The notes below the pieces were generated by a model that made no database searches, was not told the origin of the DNA, and saw only the letters and a program-made list of their open reading frames with translations. The position numbers and the translations under genes were made by a program. A DNA stretch of 64,000 nt from JAUWGC01 sp963753055 (lineage in GTDB: Bacteria; Bacteroidota; Bacteroidia; Bacteroidales; B18-G4), in contig CAVWAP010000001.1 of the NCBI GenBank assembly GCA_963753055.1, forward strand, positions 310,001 through 374,000, in the 5' to 3' direction. Below, in pieces: positions 36,113-44,436 of this stretch. The stretch's first letter is position 1, and each line of letters starts with the position of its first letter.

Positions 36113-36972
36113 CTAATTTTTTTTATGAGTTTGGCTCCATCTGTTGTAGCACCAATCATAGATGCAAAGCTGGTTTTGTTTTTTATATCTGCATCTGTGA
36201 CAATGTGAAGGTCAATCAATCCATCTGTTTTATAACCTGTTTTGGTATAGTTCATTTCCGAGAGACAATAACTCCATCCTTCTAACCAGGACTTGAGCAT
36301 TATTTCTTGTTCCGGAGTTCCAACAAAATGGATAATTAAATCTATATCACTCGCCGGACCAGCTGTAGCATTTTTTGCACTTCCTATAAGGTATAAGGCC
36401 GACACTCCAAATTTTTCCATATCCAACCTTTCTCCAATTTTATTGACGATTTCATGCCTCCATTTCCAATGTACATTTGATTGTACATGTAATAGAGAAG
36501 ATGAATCGTCTTCTGAAAATGCTATTGGTTTTTTTTCACAATCTAAAACCTCAAGCGTCTTTTTTAACCTTTTGTTAAAAATGTAGTTGCCGATCTGGGA
36601 GGCTATTGCGTTTAACAACTTCTGCTCTTCTGGTAAAAATTGACTATCTGTAACCAATTTTTTGAATTGGGTATAATAAACCTCTATTTTACCTAAAATT
36701 TCCTCATCTATTATGATATCAGAAGATTGAACCCACTTAGTTTCATCCCAACCAGATTCTTTATAAATTTTATTTTCAAAAGTTATTTTTACCCTGGTGA
36801 TTATTGGATATTGCCATCCACCCCAAAGATGTTTCACAATTTCCATCAAAAAATCATTAACTGGTAAATCCTCACTAACTATTTCCTGTACACTGTACAG
36901 GCATTTCATCTCTTTCTCCCTTTCTTTCAATCTGGTAATCTGATCCTGGTATTCATATTCATTATAGAACAT
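36109..36972 (-). CDS. GAF-like sensor fused to a nucleotidyltransferase
   Basis: 287 residues. Residues about 10-140 start with a coiled stretch and resemble a degenerate GAF domain (LYSVQEIVSEDLPVNDFLME ... EEQKLLNAIASQIGNYI). Residues about 165-287 form a MNT-type nucleotidyltransferase with GSAKNATAGPASDIDLIIHF (Gly197, Ser198, Asp209, Asp211) and a third acidic site in LIDLHIV. It precedes the metallophosphoesterase with a 4-base overlap. The target for nucleotide transfer is unknown; small-molecule sensing by the GAF part is inference. Confidence 0.8.
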   Translation of the reverse strand: MFYNEYEYQDQITRLKEREKEMKCLYSVQEIVSEDLPVNDFLMEIVKHLWGGWQYPIITRVKITFENKIYKESGWDETKWVQSSDIIIDEEILGKIEVYYTQFKKLVTDSQFLPEEQKLLNAIASQIGNYIFNKRLKKTLEVLDCEKKPIAFSEDDSSSLLHVQSNVHWKWRHEIVNKIGERLDMEKFGVSALYLIGSAKNATAGPASDIDLIIHFVGTPEQEIMLKSWLEGWSYCLSEMNYTKTGYKTDGLIDLHIVTDADIKNKTSFASMIGATTDGAKLIKKIR

Positions 36973-37081
36973 ATTCTACATATTGTGTGTAAATTTCTAT
37001 GGAAACCATTTCAATTGTTATAATTCCCCCTATCTTTTGGGCAGGTTTTCTTCAAATTTAAGGATTATTTATTTCATTATG

Positions 37082-37200
37082 CCACCTTCTTGAGTTCTTG
37101 ATGAACTGATATCAGAAGCCGGGTAAATGTAAACATGCTCGTATTTAATGCTTCACAAAAGGCGTTCAATAAAGATATTATCGATTGCCCGGTATTGAAG
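37082..37200 (-). mobile_element. IS3-family transposase fragment
   Basis: Reading leftward: AIDNIFIERLL, a TGA where Trp is normal, then SIKYEHVYIYPASD. This is the DN(V/I)FIERLWRS(L/I)KYExVYL end of the IS3-type OrfB integrase core. Only about 35 residues are left, with no terminal repeats visible, so it is a dead fragment. Confidence 0.75.
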
Positions 37201-37222
37201 GGAATTTTTTCGGTAAAAATGT

Positions 37223-37621
37223 TTATGATTCAAGTCTGTCCATAACTGATTTCGGGATCCTGACGGCCTTGTTTGATTTGCTGTTTACAAAAACCAGGGT
37301 GCTATCAGCCTTATTGATTATTTCATTATCCTGGTTGTAAACGGAATGGTGAAATTTCAATTTTACTCCTGAGAGTACTTTTAAGGTAGTTTTGATCCTG
37401 ATCAAATCATCATAAAATACCGGTTTGAGATATCTGATATTCATCTCAACGACAGGTATAATTATGTTCTGGCTTTCGAGGGCCTTGTCGCTTATGCCCA
37501 GGTTCTTCAACAATTGAGTCCTGCCGATATGATAGTATCTGGCATAATTTCCGTGATAGACAAATCCCATTTTATCTACCTCATCATACCTGATCCTGAT
37601 TGATTTAATTGATGATTTCAT
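37223..37621 (-). CDS. YbgC/FadM-type acyl-CoA thioesterase
   Basis: 132 residues with a single hot-dog fold. The active-site segment YDEVDKMGFVYHGNYARYYH matches the 4-hydroxybenzoyl-CoA thioesterase group (Asp in EVDKMG, then HGNY), followed by IPVVEMNIRYLKPVFYDD. It hydrolyses acyl-CoAs in the cytosol. It lies 16 bases after the NifX-like gene in the same direction, so it may be the last gene of that operon, though the function seems unrelated. Confidence 0.88.
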   Translation of the reverse strand: MKSSIKSIRIRYDEVDKMGFVYHGNYARYYHIGRTQLLKNLGISDKALESQNIIIPVVEMNIRYLKPVFYDDLIRIKTTLKVLSGVKLKFHHSVYNQDNEIINKADSTLVFVNSKSNKAVRIPKSVMDRLES

Positions 37622-37637
37622 TGTGCCTGGTGCTTAT

Positions 37638-37982
37638 TCATACTCGATTATCATTTAGTTCACCCGCATGAAAAGCATCATAAGCCTCTTTAACAGACTT
37701 TTTACCCAGGGAAGCATATATTTCAATTCCGGCCTTTTTCAGCACATCAGTTGCTTTTGGACCTACATCACCACCTGTAATCAACACTTTAGCACCCAAT
37801 CCGGCTACATTCTGACCTGCCTGGATGCCGGCACCATGGCCCGCTTTTCTGTTTTCATCATTTGAATACCACGACAGGTCATCTTTCTCTTCATCAAAAA
37901 GTAAGAATCCCTCGGCCCTTCCAAAGACTGAATCTACTGGTGAATCCCAGTTTTTACCGGTTGATGTGAATGCTATTTTCAT
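37638..37982 (-). CDS. NifX/NifB-type dinitrogenase cofactor-family protein
   Basis: 114 residues, a single NifX-like domain: MKIAFTSTGKNWDSPVDSVF with GRAEGFLLFD, and VLITGGDVGPKATDVLKKAG. Such proteins bind iron-sulfur or FeMo-cofactor precursors. No nitrogenase genes are here; free-standing members in anaerobes accompany MRP-type ATPases, as in this case. Follows the MinD-like gene with a 6-base gap. Confidence 0.88.
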   Translation of the reverse strand: MKIAFTSTGKNWDSPVDSVFGRAEGFLLFDEEKDDLSWYSNDENRKAGHGAGIQAGQNVAGLGAKVLITGGDVGPKATDVLKKAGIEIYASLGKKSVKEAYDAFHAGELNDNRV

Positions 37983-37988
37983 AATTAT

Positions 37989-38876
37989 TTATTTTTTTAT
38001 TGTTGATAATCTTAATTTGACGGTTTCCCAGCACTGCTCAATTTTTTTAACTGTTTTGAAGTTTTCAAACTCCATAATTGATTTGCCGTTTGTGATGGCT
38101 TTTGAAAAGATGGTGTTGAAAGGGATCTCTGCCAGGAGCTCGATGTTCTTTTCCTCGATATAGGTTTTAATCAATGTATTAAATTCTGTACTTAAGTCTG
38201 CTTTGTTAATTATGCAGCCAATGGATGCACTGAATGATGCAAGCAACTCAGATACACGTTGCAAATCATGGAACCCCGAGATCGTTGGCTCTGTTACTAT
38301 GATAATATAATCGGCTCCTGTAATGGAAGCAATGACAGGGCAGCCTATACCTGGTGAGCCATCAACCAGGATATATTCCGCGTTGATTTTTTCGGCTTCC
38401 ATTTTAGAAATCTCCCGGATCTTTGAAACCAGCTTGCCGGAATTATCCCCGGGAATGTTAAGCCTGGCATGGACTAATAAATTGTCAAACCTGGTTTGTC
38501 CGGTGAAAAACCTGCCTGAAATGTAGTCCCTGGGAATAATAGCCTCCACCGGGCAAACATGATAACAGTAGCAACAACCCTCACAATCAATTTCTTCAAC
38601 ACTATATTTCCCGTCTTTCACATTGATTGCATTAAACCGGCACACTTCCCTGCATTTATCACACTGTATGCACTTGTCCTGGTCTATGGCAACAGTTTTC
38701 CCGCCGATAAACTCCTCCGAATGAGAATTCAACGGCTTTAGTATCAAGTGCATATTCGCGGCATCCACATCACAATCGGCTACAATTATTTTTTGTTTGC
38801 CCAGGTAGGCTAACGATGCTGTAATTGAAGTTTTTCCTGTTCCTCCTTTTCCTGATATGACAACAACTTCTTTCAT
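37989..38876 (-). CDS. MinD-like ATPase with inserted ferredoxin domain (1)
   Basis: 295 residues. A deviant Walker A, SGKGGTGKTS (8-17), and two inserted 4Fe-4S clusters, CIQCDKCREVC and CEGCCYCYHVC followed by PVEAI (about 66-112), within a MinD/MRP-type P-loop fold (later motif DGSPGIGCP). Members are thought to carry or insert iron-sulfur clusters. It lies 2 bases after a paralogue of the same design, so the two probably form a heterodimer. Confidence 0.92.
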   Translation of the reverse strand: MKEVVVISGKGGTGKTSITASLAYLGKQKIIVADCDVDAANMHLILKPLNSHSEEFIGGKTVAIDQDKCIQCDKCREVCRFNAINVKDGKYSVEEIDCEGCCYCYHVCPVEAIIPRDYISGRFFTGQTRFDNLLVHARLNIPGDNSGKLVSKIREISKMEAEKINAEYILVDGSPGIGCPVIASITGADYIIIVTEPTISGFHDLQRVSELLASFSASIGCIINKADLSTEFNTLIKTYIEEKNIELLAEIPFNTIFSKAITNGKSIMEFENFKTVKKIEQCWETVKLRLSTIKK

Positions 38877-38878
38877 AG

Positions 38879-39757
38879 TTAAACAACAGAAGAATAAATG
38901 TTTTCCATCTCCTTACTTATTCCATTATTTGTGGGGAATAATATATCACCAATAGCATATCTTTCTGCAATATTGCGGTCATGTGGGATCTTTGCCAGGA
39001 TGTTAATCTTTTCATCATTGCAATACTGAATAACATCATCATTCCCAATACCGTACTGGTTGACCACAACCCCAAATTTAATATCAAGCTGACGCATGGT
39101 TTCAACAGCAAGTTCCAGGTCATGTAGTCCAAAAGGGGTTGGCTCGGTAACAAGTATTGTAAAATCAACATCTTTTACAGCTTCTATTACTGAGCAGGAA
39201 TTTCCCGGTGGACAGTCAAATATCTTAAGGCTGCTTTCAGAGAAATTATCTTCTACATATTCTTTTGTTTTCCTGATCAGGGGTACCGGTAGTGGCTCGC
39301 CAATTTCCAATATGCTTTCGACAATCGAAAAGCTTGACCCAGAAGATGAATCATCCAGAATCTTGTAGTGCTTTAATGTCCCGATCTTGTGATCAATCAT
39401 CTGCAAGGCCTGTTCAGGGCAAAGCCCCGAGCAGGCATGGCATGAATGGCAAAAATCCGGATAGATCAAAATGAGCTCGGGCAGCTGGATGATTGCATTA
39501 AACTGGCAGACCGAATGGCATTTTCCGCAGAAAGAACATTTGTCTTCTATCCATGAGGGTATTTTTTTGAATTTGGTTTCTTCATGAATAAGCTCACCGG
39601 ATAGGAAAAGCCCTGAATTTGGCTCTTCCACATCCAAATCAACAAGGACAATATCATCCACAGGTTTTTTATGGTGGCTCCTGATGAACCAGGCCAGGTT
39701 TACTGCCAAAGTCGTCTTTCCTGTCCCCCCTTTACCGCTGGCAATTGCAATATTCAT
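38879..39757 (-). CDS. MinD-like ATPase with inserted ferredoxin domain (2)
   Basis: 292 residues, paralogous to the gene just downstream. Walker A SGKGGTGKTT (7-16), ferredoxin motifs CSFCGKCHSVC and CHSCHACSGLC, and DCPPGNSCSV, corresponding to the switch region. Together with the other ATPase, two NifX-like proteins and a DUF5320 protein it forms a cluster widespread in strict anaerobes. Its precise role is unproven; cofactor maturation is the usual guess. Confidence 0.92.
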   Translation of the reverse strand: MNIAIASGKGGTGKTTLAVNLAWFIRSHHKKPVDDIVLVDLDVEEPNSGLFLSGELIHEETKFKKIPSWIEDKCSFCGKCHSVCQFNAIIQLPELILIYPDFCHSCHACSGLCPEQALQMIDHKIGTLKHYKILDDSSSGSSFSIVESILEIGEPLPVPLIRKTKEYVEDNFSESSLKIFDCPPGNSCSVIEAVKDVDFTILVTEPTPFGLHDLELAVETMRQLDIKFGVVVNQYGIGNDDVIQYCNDEKINILAKIPHDRNIAERYAIGDILFPTNNGISKEMENIYSSVV

Positions 39758-39769
39758 GAAAATGGCAGC

Positions 39770-40105
39770 CTAGTGGTCGCAGAAGTTTGCGTTCGTTTCA
39801 AGGGTGCCTTCAAGGTAATCTGCTACAAGGTCTTTAGTGTCTTTCATGCTTGCTCCGACAAAGACATTTATCTTATATTGATTCAAAAACTCAATAGCCT
39901 TATGCCCGATACCTCCAACGATCAAGTCTGTAATCTCTTGATTTGCCAGCCAGTTTGGCAAGGCACCCGTGCTGTGCTTAGGGGCATCAAAAGTCTCTTC
40001 TTTAATTACCTTATCGCCATCCACATGATAGATCTTAAAGTGCTGGCAATGTCCGAAGTGCATGCTAAGCATATTGTCAGTTGCTGGTAAAGCAATCTTT
40101 TTCAT
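39770..40105 (-). CDS. NifX-like protein (second copy)
   Basis: 111 residues from the ATG at 40105; the longer frame would overlap the DUF5320 gene by 80 bases and adds no domain. NifX core: ALPATDNMLSMHFGHCQHF, ALPNWLANQEITDLIVGGIG, then KAIEFLNQYKINVFVGA. The Cys/His end (NFCDH) could bind metal. It precedes the paired MinD-like ATPases by 12 bases. Confidence 0.87.
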   Translation of the reverse strand: MKKIALPATDNMLSMHFGHCQHFKIYHVDGDKVIKEETFDAPKHSTGALPNWLANQEITDLIVGGIGHKAIEFLNQYKINVFVGASMKDTKDLVADYLEGTLETNANFCDH

Positions 40106-40124
40106 AATCTTTTGACTTTCTTGG

Positions 40125-40310
40125 TTAAAAACGTCCACCTTGTTGATTCCTGTTTCTGCGGCGTTGCCTTCTTCTGAAGCCAAACCATGAACCTCCCCTT
40201 TCTTCACCCTTTTCTTGTTCCTGGTCAGTACTAGTATCCTTGCACTTACCCTGTTTCCGACCTGTCATGGGGCCTTTTCCTTCAGGTCCGGTTCTGTCAA
40301 ATCCTGGCAT
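40125..40310 (-). CDS. DUF5320 small protein
   Basis: 61 residues. N-terminus MPGFDRTGPEGKGPMTGRKQ is the hallmark of DUF5320, followed by a basic, disordered tail (GFRRRQRRRNRNQQGGRF). First gene of the leftward NifX/MinD cluster, with a consistent association in anaerobes. The function is unknown. Confidence 0.88.
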   Translation of the reverse strand: MPGFDRTGPEGKGPMTGRKQGKCKDTSTDQEQEKGEERGGSWFGFRRRQRRRNRNQQGGRF

Positions 40311-40338
40311 AATATCCTCCTTTATTAGTGTGTTAAAA

Positions 40339-40350
40339 TGTTATGTAACA
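40339..40350. promoter_or_regulatory. Palindrome upstream of the DUF5320-NifX-MinD operon
   Basis: TGTTA-TG-TAACA lies 29-40 bases before the DUF5320 start. It could be an operator, perhaps for the divergent Crp/Fnr protein. Confidence 0.4.
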
Positions 40351-40445
40351 AAAGTATAATTGAACCTGCTAAGATTTGAACAAATCATGCTCCTTCGCAT
40401 TAACCCGGCAATTGAGATTGCTCAAAAGATTTATTGATATTTATG

Positions 40446-40466
40446 CTACTTTTGTCCTGACAGGAC
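40446..40466 (+). promoter_or_regulatory. -7 box overlapping a 15-bp palindrome before the Crp/Fnr gene
   Basis: TACTTTTG (40446-40453) matches TANNTTTG exactly, and TGTCCTGACAGGACA (40452-40466) is a perfect palindrome with 7-bp arms that overlaps its end. A repressor bound here would block initiation; the site is 39 bases before the gene start, suggesting autoregulation. Confidence 0.55.
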
Positions 40467-40504
40467 ACACAGAACAATATCAGTCAGGGTTAACCACGCT
40501 AGTG

Positions 40505-41200
40505 ATGGATGAATTCTCAGAATCCTTAAATTGCCTTAAGTGCACGAAGAGCTCTAAATGCTTTAAAGAATTAATTCCTTCAGAACTGGAGTTTATCAAC
40601 CATAACAAAACCCAGATACTTTATCGAAAAGGAGAAAATATTTGCAAGCAGGGTGCATTTGCTTCCTATGTCCTGTACATAGCCGACGGACTCGTTAAAA
40701 CATACCTGGAAAGCCCCGGTAACAAGAATATCAACATAAGGTTATCCAGGACAGGGGATTTTATAGGTATGTCAGCCATCTTCGGGGATAACATTTATAA
40801 TTATTCCACCCAGGCACTGGTTGATTCATCCATATGCCTTATTGAAAAAGGAAGTTTTAAGAAGCTTCTTCTCAATAATGGGACTTTTGCATCGGAAGTT
40901 ATCAGGTCCTTTTGCGAGAAAGAAAAGCAATTGTTCCAGATCCTACGAAGCGTTGGCCATAAACAGATGCATGGCCGGCTGGCAGATGTATTGATCTATC
41001 TTTGCAGTGATGAATTCACGAAATTGGATGTCTTTACCTATTTGAGCAGGCAAGATATTGCAGACTTCGCCTGCATCTCCATGGAGAGCGTGGTCAGGCT
41101 GCTCACGGAATTGAAGAAAGAAAAGATCATCGAAATGAACGGTAAGCATGTCCGGATATTACAAATGGACCTGCTGAAGGAAATCAGTAAAAGAGGGTGA
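40505..41200 (+). CDS. Crp/Fnr-family regulator with N-terminal cysteines
   Basis: 231 residues from the ATG at 40505. N-terminal cysteines NCLKCTKSSKCF (Cys10, Cys13, Cys19), a cyclic-nucleotide-binding-like beta roll (about 30-145) and a winged helix with YLSRQDIADFACISMESVVR (about 180-200). The cysteines are common in Bacteroidales members and may bind an iron-sulfur cluster, making it an oxygen or redox sensor. It is divergent from the NifX/MinD/DUF5320 operon; two palindromes in the shared spacer are candidate sites. Confidence 0.88.
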   Translation: MDEFSESLNCLKCTKSSKCFKELIPSELEFINHNKTQILYRKGENICKQGAFASYVLYIADGLVKTYLESPGNKNINIRLSRTGDFIGMSAIFGDNIYNYSTQALVDSSICLIEKGSFKKLLLNNGTFASEVIRSFCEKEKQLFQILRSVGHKQMHGRLADVLIYLCSDEFTKLDVFTYLSRQDIADFACISMESVVRLLTELKKEKIIEMNGKHVRILQMDLLKEISKRG

Positions 41201-41203
41201 TCG

Positions 41204-41647
41204 TTAGCCTCTCACAAAAATAAACCTTGTAATAAAGATCCCGGTCCCGTCGCCCTTGCCGGCATCGCTTTCTACACCACTGGTTACAAACAATAACCTG
41301 TAACCCTTTTTAGTGAGGTCATTCAGCTTGGAGGTGATCAGGGCATCATTGGAGGCAATGTTCTGAAAATTGATACCAACGCCACTGTAAAAGTTCAACA
41401 TCTTGGTCTCTTCCATGTTATCGATTTTGATATCAGAGCGACTGCTTTGATCTTTGGCAGCCTTCCCATCTGTACGTACAGTGGTGAAGTCCTCATAATT
41501 CAGCGAATCGGTCTCCTGGATCATTCGGGAACGACCAATTCCCATTGGAACGACAGATTCAACAGTAGTTACAACAAGGTACTCCTGTGCTGTAACAGCC
41601 AGTGAGATACCAATGATCATTAAAAATGTTAGAAAGCTTGTTTTCAT
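41204..41647 (-). CDS. Secreted protein of unknown function
   Basis: 147 residues, signal peptide cut near AVTAQ. Motifs VTTVESVVPMGIGRSRMI and GVGINFQNIASNDALITSKL recur in Bacteroidota proteins of unknown function. Probably periplasmic or surface exposed. It converges with the Crp/Fnr gene, 3 bases apart, and nothing else hints at a role. Confidence 0.7.
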   Translation of the reverse strand: MKTSFLTFLMIIGISLAVTAQEYLVVTTVESVVPMGIGRSRMIQETDSLNYEDFTTVRTDGKAAKDQSSRSDIKIDNMEETKMLNFYSGVGINFQNIASNDALITSKLNDLTKKGYRLLFVTSGVESDAGKGDGTGIFITRFIFVRG

Positions 41648-41716
41648 GTTTTTTAAAGTTTGTGATTAAGTTAAAGCTATTTCATATATTTACTAAACAC
41701 AAATATAAGAGAAGTA

Positions 41717-42354
41717 ATGCAAAACAACGACAATCAGCAAACTCTTGTCATATCATACCTGACAATGAGAAAGGTGATCGGTATCCTGGGAGTTGCCCTG
41801 CCTGTAGTCTTAGTTATTGGTACCTTGATCAATGGAGATAAAAATGCGGTACAGGATTCCATCAGCGATTATTACCATACGGGAATGCGGGATGCATTTG
41901 TCGGGATTCTCTGCATGGTGGCCCTGTTCCTTTTTCATATAAAGGTTATGTTAATGATGATGAGACCTACAAGTTCAAGGATAATATTGCCGGTAACCTG
42001 GCCTGCATCTTTGCCCTGGGCGTTGCTTTCTTTCCAACCTGTGATTCACTCATTGGAAAGATCCACCTGGTCTCGGCCGGGCTATTCCTGTTCACGCTTG
42101 CGTACTACTCATTTTTCTTATTTACCAAAGGTGAATCTACCACGAAAAATAAGAGAAGAAGAAAAAGAGTATATCGCTCCTGTGGTGTAATTATTGCTTC
42201 ATCCGTAATCTTACTGTTGCTCTATTTCTGGTTTCTTAAGGAATTGATCCCGGGCCTGGAAATCATAAAACCAGTCTTCACCCTTGAGGTGATCGCCCTT
42301 ATCGCTTTCGGGACTTCCTGGATGATCAAGGGGAAGTTTCTGCTGAAGGGTTGA
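41717..42354 (+). pseudogene. DUF998-like membrane protein, frameshifted
   Basis: The first frame (ATG at 41717) encodes a helix and SDYYHTGMRDAFVGILCMVA, then shifts in a CCTTTTT run near 41930. The protein continues in another frame as DNIAGNLACIFALGVAFFPT and further helices to a stop at 42352-42354. Together they make an intact-looking protein of about 210 residues with five to six helices. A single indel (real or an assembly error) breaks it. It ends directly against the convergent lipoprotein gene. Confidence 0.75.
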
Positions 42355-43098
42355 TTACGGCACAACAATCGAAACCGCCGCCGCAGCAGTATTATTTAAG
42401 TTCGGAAATACGCGATAACCAAGCATCGGGTCATCATAGGCATTGCTGTAAAATGAATCACCATAAACCTTCAGGAAAACAGTTGTTCCCGAATCATAAC
42501 CCATGTCATTCAGGTTGGTATTGGTGATGATCATCTCAAATGGATTTTCCCTTATGGTCACAATATCGGAAAAGTAACCATAGTTCGTGTTGCTGACATT
42601 GAACTGGTCATCATAAAAGAGGCGGATATACCTGGGATCATTAATGGTAGCACCAGGATCTGTCGTTACAGTAACAATTATGTTATTACCATCAATCTCT
42701 GTTGTTAGCTCAATGACGGCTGTAGACGACCTTTGTCCAAGAGCCGGAACCTCAGGAACGATATTCGTGTAGCCCACATTCTGGTTTTCAATACCGAACA
42801 TTTTATATGTTCCATATCCTTCTTTGCTGTACACAAGGGTATAGGTGCCGAATAAAACATCTTGCAGAATAAATTCACCATTGATATTAGTTATGGCAGC
42901 TTTCATTGGAATGCTTTCCTCGATGGCAACGGTCATACCGTCACTATTAAGTCTGGCAGTCCCTTCATCATAAAGGGTTGCCGCACCTTTGAGGTCAGCA
43001 TCAACAATAGGAACAGGGGTTGGGTCGGTAGTTCTCTTGCATGCAATAGAACTGATCAGCACAAAGCTTATTATCAGGTAGAATACGTTCTTCATCAT
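42355..43098 (-). CDS. Lipoprotein with carboxypeptidase-regulatory-like domain
   Basis: 247 residues. Lipobox ISSIACK (Cys20). A beta-sandwich domain (about 35-110: ADLKGAATLYDEGTARL ... GTYTLVYSKEGYG) resembles CarboxypepD_reg, followed by a second beta-rich half. Displayed on the inner face of the outer membrane or on the surface. Function unknown. It abuts the convergent DUF998-like gene with no spacer. Confidence 0.75.
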   Translation of the reverse strand: MMKNVFYLIISFVLISSIACKRTTDPTPVPIVDADLKGAATLYDEGTARLNSDGMTVAIEESIPMKAAITNINGEFILQDVLFGTYTLVYSKEGYGTYKMFGIENQNVGYTNIVPEVPALGQRSSTAVIELTTEIDGNNIIVTVTTDPGATINDPRYIRLFYDDQFNVSNTNYGYFSDIVTIRENPFEMIITNTNLNDMGYDSGTTVFLKVYGDSFYSNAYDDPMLGYRVFPNLNNTAAAAVSIVVP

Positions 43099-43160
43099 AA
43101 TAAAATTATTAATCTTTTAACTATGACGGCTATACCAATCCTTTTGTTACTAAGAAAAAA

Positions 43161-44363
43161 TTATTTTTTCGGTCTGCGATATGACTTATTAGATTTCCAG
43201 TCTTTCCGCTTAACGGGAGTGTATGCAGGACCTGGTCCAATATTAGCTGGCAATTGAAGTTTCATGACTGGCTTGCCTAATAGCTCTTCAATGCTTAAAA
43301 ATTTCCCCTGCTCTTTCGGATTAATGAATGTAATGGCCACTCCTTCAGCTTCAGCACGTGCAGTACGGCCAATCCTGTGTATATAATCCTCATCATCATT
43401 TGGGACGTCATAGTTTATCACAAGGTCTATATCCTCGATGTCGATGCCGCGCGACAGGATATCCGTTGCTACAAGGATGCTTAGCGACCTGTTCTTGAAC
43501 TGTCGCAAAACATTTTCCCGGCTTTTCTGGTCCAGGTCTGAATGGATCTCGCCAATGTTCAACCCGGCTGCCTGCAGTTCCTTGTTTAACTGCTTTGCAC
43601 CGACCTTTGTAGAGCAGAAGATCAATACACTGCGAAGTTCCTTGCCCTTGAGGAGATACTTCAGCATGGGTATCTTTTGCGTGTCATACACGACATAAGC
43701 AACCTGCAGTACCTTTTCAACAGGTTGGGACATAGCTATATTGATCTCCACGGGATCATTTAAAACAAGCCGTGCCAGCTTCCTCGCTCTGTCAGGCATG
43801 GTGGCAGAAAAGAATAAACTTTGCCTTTGCTTGGGAAGGTAGGAGATTATCTTCATTATGTCTTCATAGAAGCCCATATCCAGCATACGGTCAGCTTCAT
43901 CCAGGACCAGGTATTTCAATTTAGAAAACTTAACATATTTATTGTACAGATGAGATAAGATCCTGCCAGGTGTGCAAATAACAATATCTGCCCCTTCTGA
44001 TAAAGCTTGCTTCTCTGTGACATAAGACGTACCATCTGTGCCTCCGTAAATGGCAATGGAACTCACCGGTGTAAAATAAGACATGCCCTCCAGCTGCTGA
44101 TCTATCTGCACGGCAAGTTCACGGGTGGGGACAATGACCAGGGCCTTTACATTGCCATCGTGTTCACTGTTTATAATATGATGCACCAATGGCAGTACGA
44201 AGGCAGCAGTCTTGCCAGTACCTGTTTGAGCAGATGCAATAATATCTTTCCCTTGCATAATGTAGGGGATGGCCTGTTCCTGAACCGGTGTGGCTTTCTC
44301 GAAACCAAGGACTTCTATGCCTTCGAGTAGACGATTGTCTAATCCAAATTCTTTAAAACTCAC
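43161..44363 (-). CDS. DEAD-box RNA helicase (RhlE type)
   Basis: About 400 residues. Motifs in order: Q motif (GFEKATPVQEQAI), I AQTGTGKT, Ia PTRELA, II DEAD, III SAT, V DILSRGIDI and VI HRIGRTARAE, with a short basic tail (KRKDWKSNKSYRRPKK). ATP-dependent RNA remodelling in the cytosol, e.g. ribosome assembly or RNA decay. I prefer the GTG at 44361-44363 (MSFKEFGLDN), which matches the family start; a TTG three codons earlier is possible. Confidence 0.93.
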   Translation of the reverse strand: MSFKEFGLDNRLLEGIEVLGFEKATPVQEQAIPYIMQGKDIIASAQTGTGKTAAFVLPLVHHIINSEHDGNVKALVIVPTRELAVQIDQQLEGMSYFTPVSSIAIYGGTDGTSYVTEKQALSEGADIVICTPGRILSHLYNKYVKFSKLKYLVLDEADRMLDMGFYEDIMKIISYLPKQRQSLFFSATMPDRARKLARLVLNDPVEINIAMSQPVEKVLQVAYVVYDTQKIPMLKYLLKGKELRSVLIFCSTKVGAKQLNKELQAAGLNIGEIHSDLDQKSRENVLRQFKNRSLSILVATDILSRGIDIEDIDLVINYDVPNDDEDYIHRIGRTARAEAEGVAITFINPKEQGKFLSIEELLGKPVMKLQLPANIGPGPAYTPVKRKDWKSNKSYRRPKK

Positions 44364-44436
44364 AGTTTGCAAAAGTAATTAAAAATATAATCACGTAAAA
44401 TATTCATTTCTTACCTTTACCTGAAAAAGCCTTATT

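Noticed and set aside
36109..36972. MNT/HEPN toxin-antitoxin antitoxin
   Set aside because: No HEPN partner; the nucleotidyltransferase is fused to a GAF-like domain and paired with a phosphoesterase.
37638..40310. Nitrogen fixation genes
   Set aside because: NifX-like proteins are present but no nitrogenase structural or NifB/E/N genes; free-standing NifX-like/MRP clusters occur in non-fixers.
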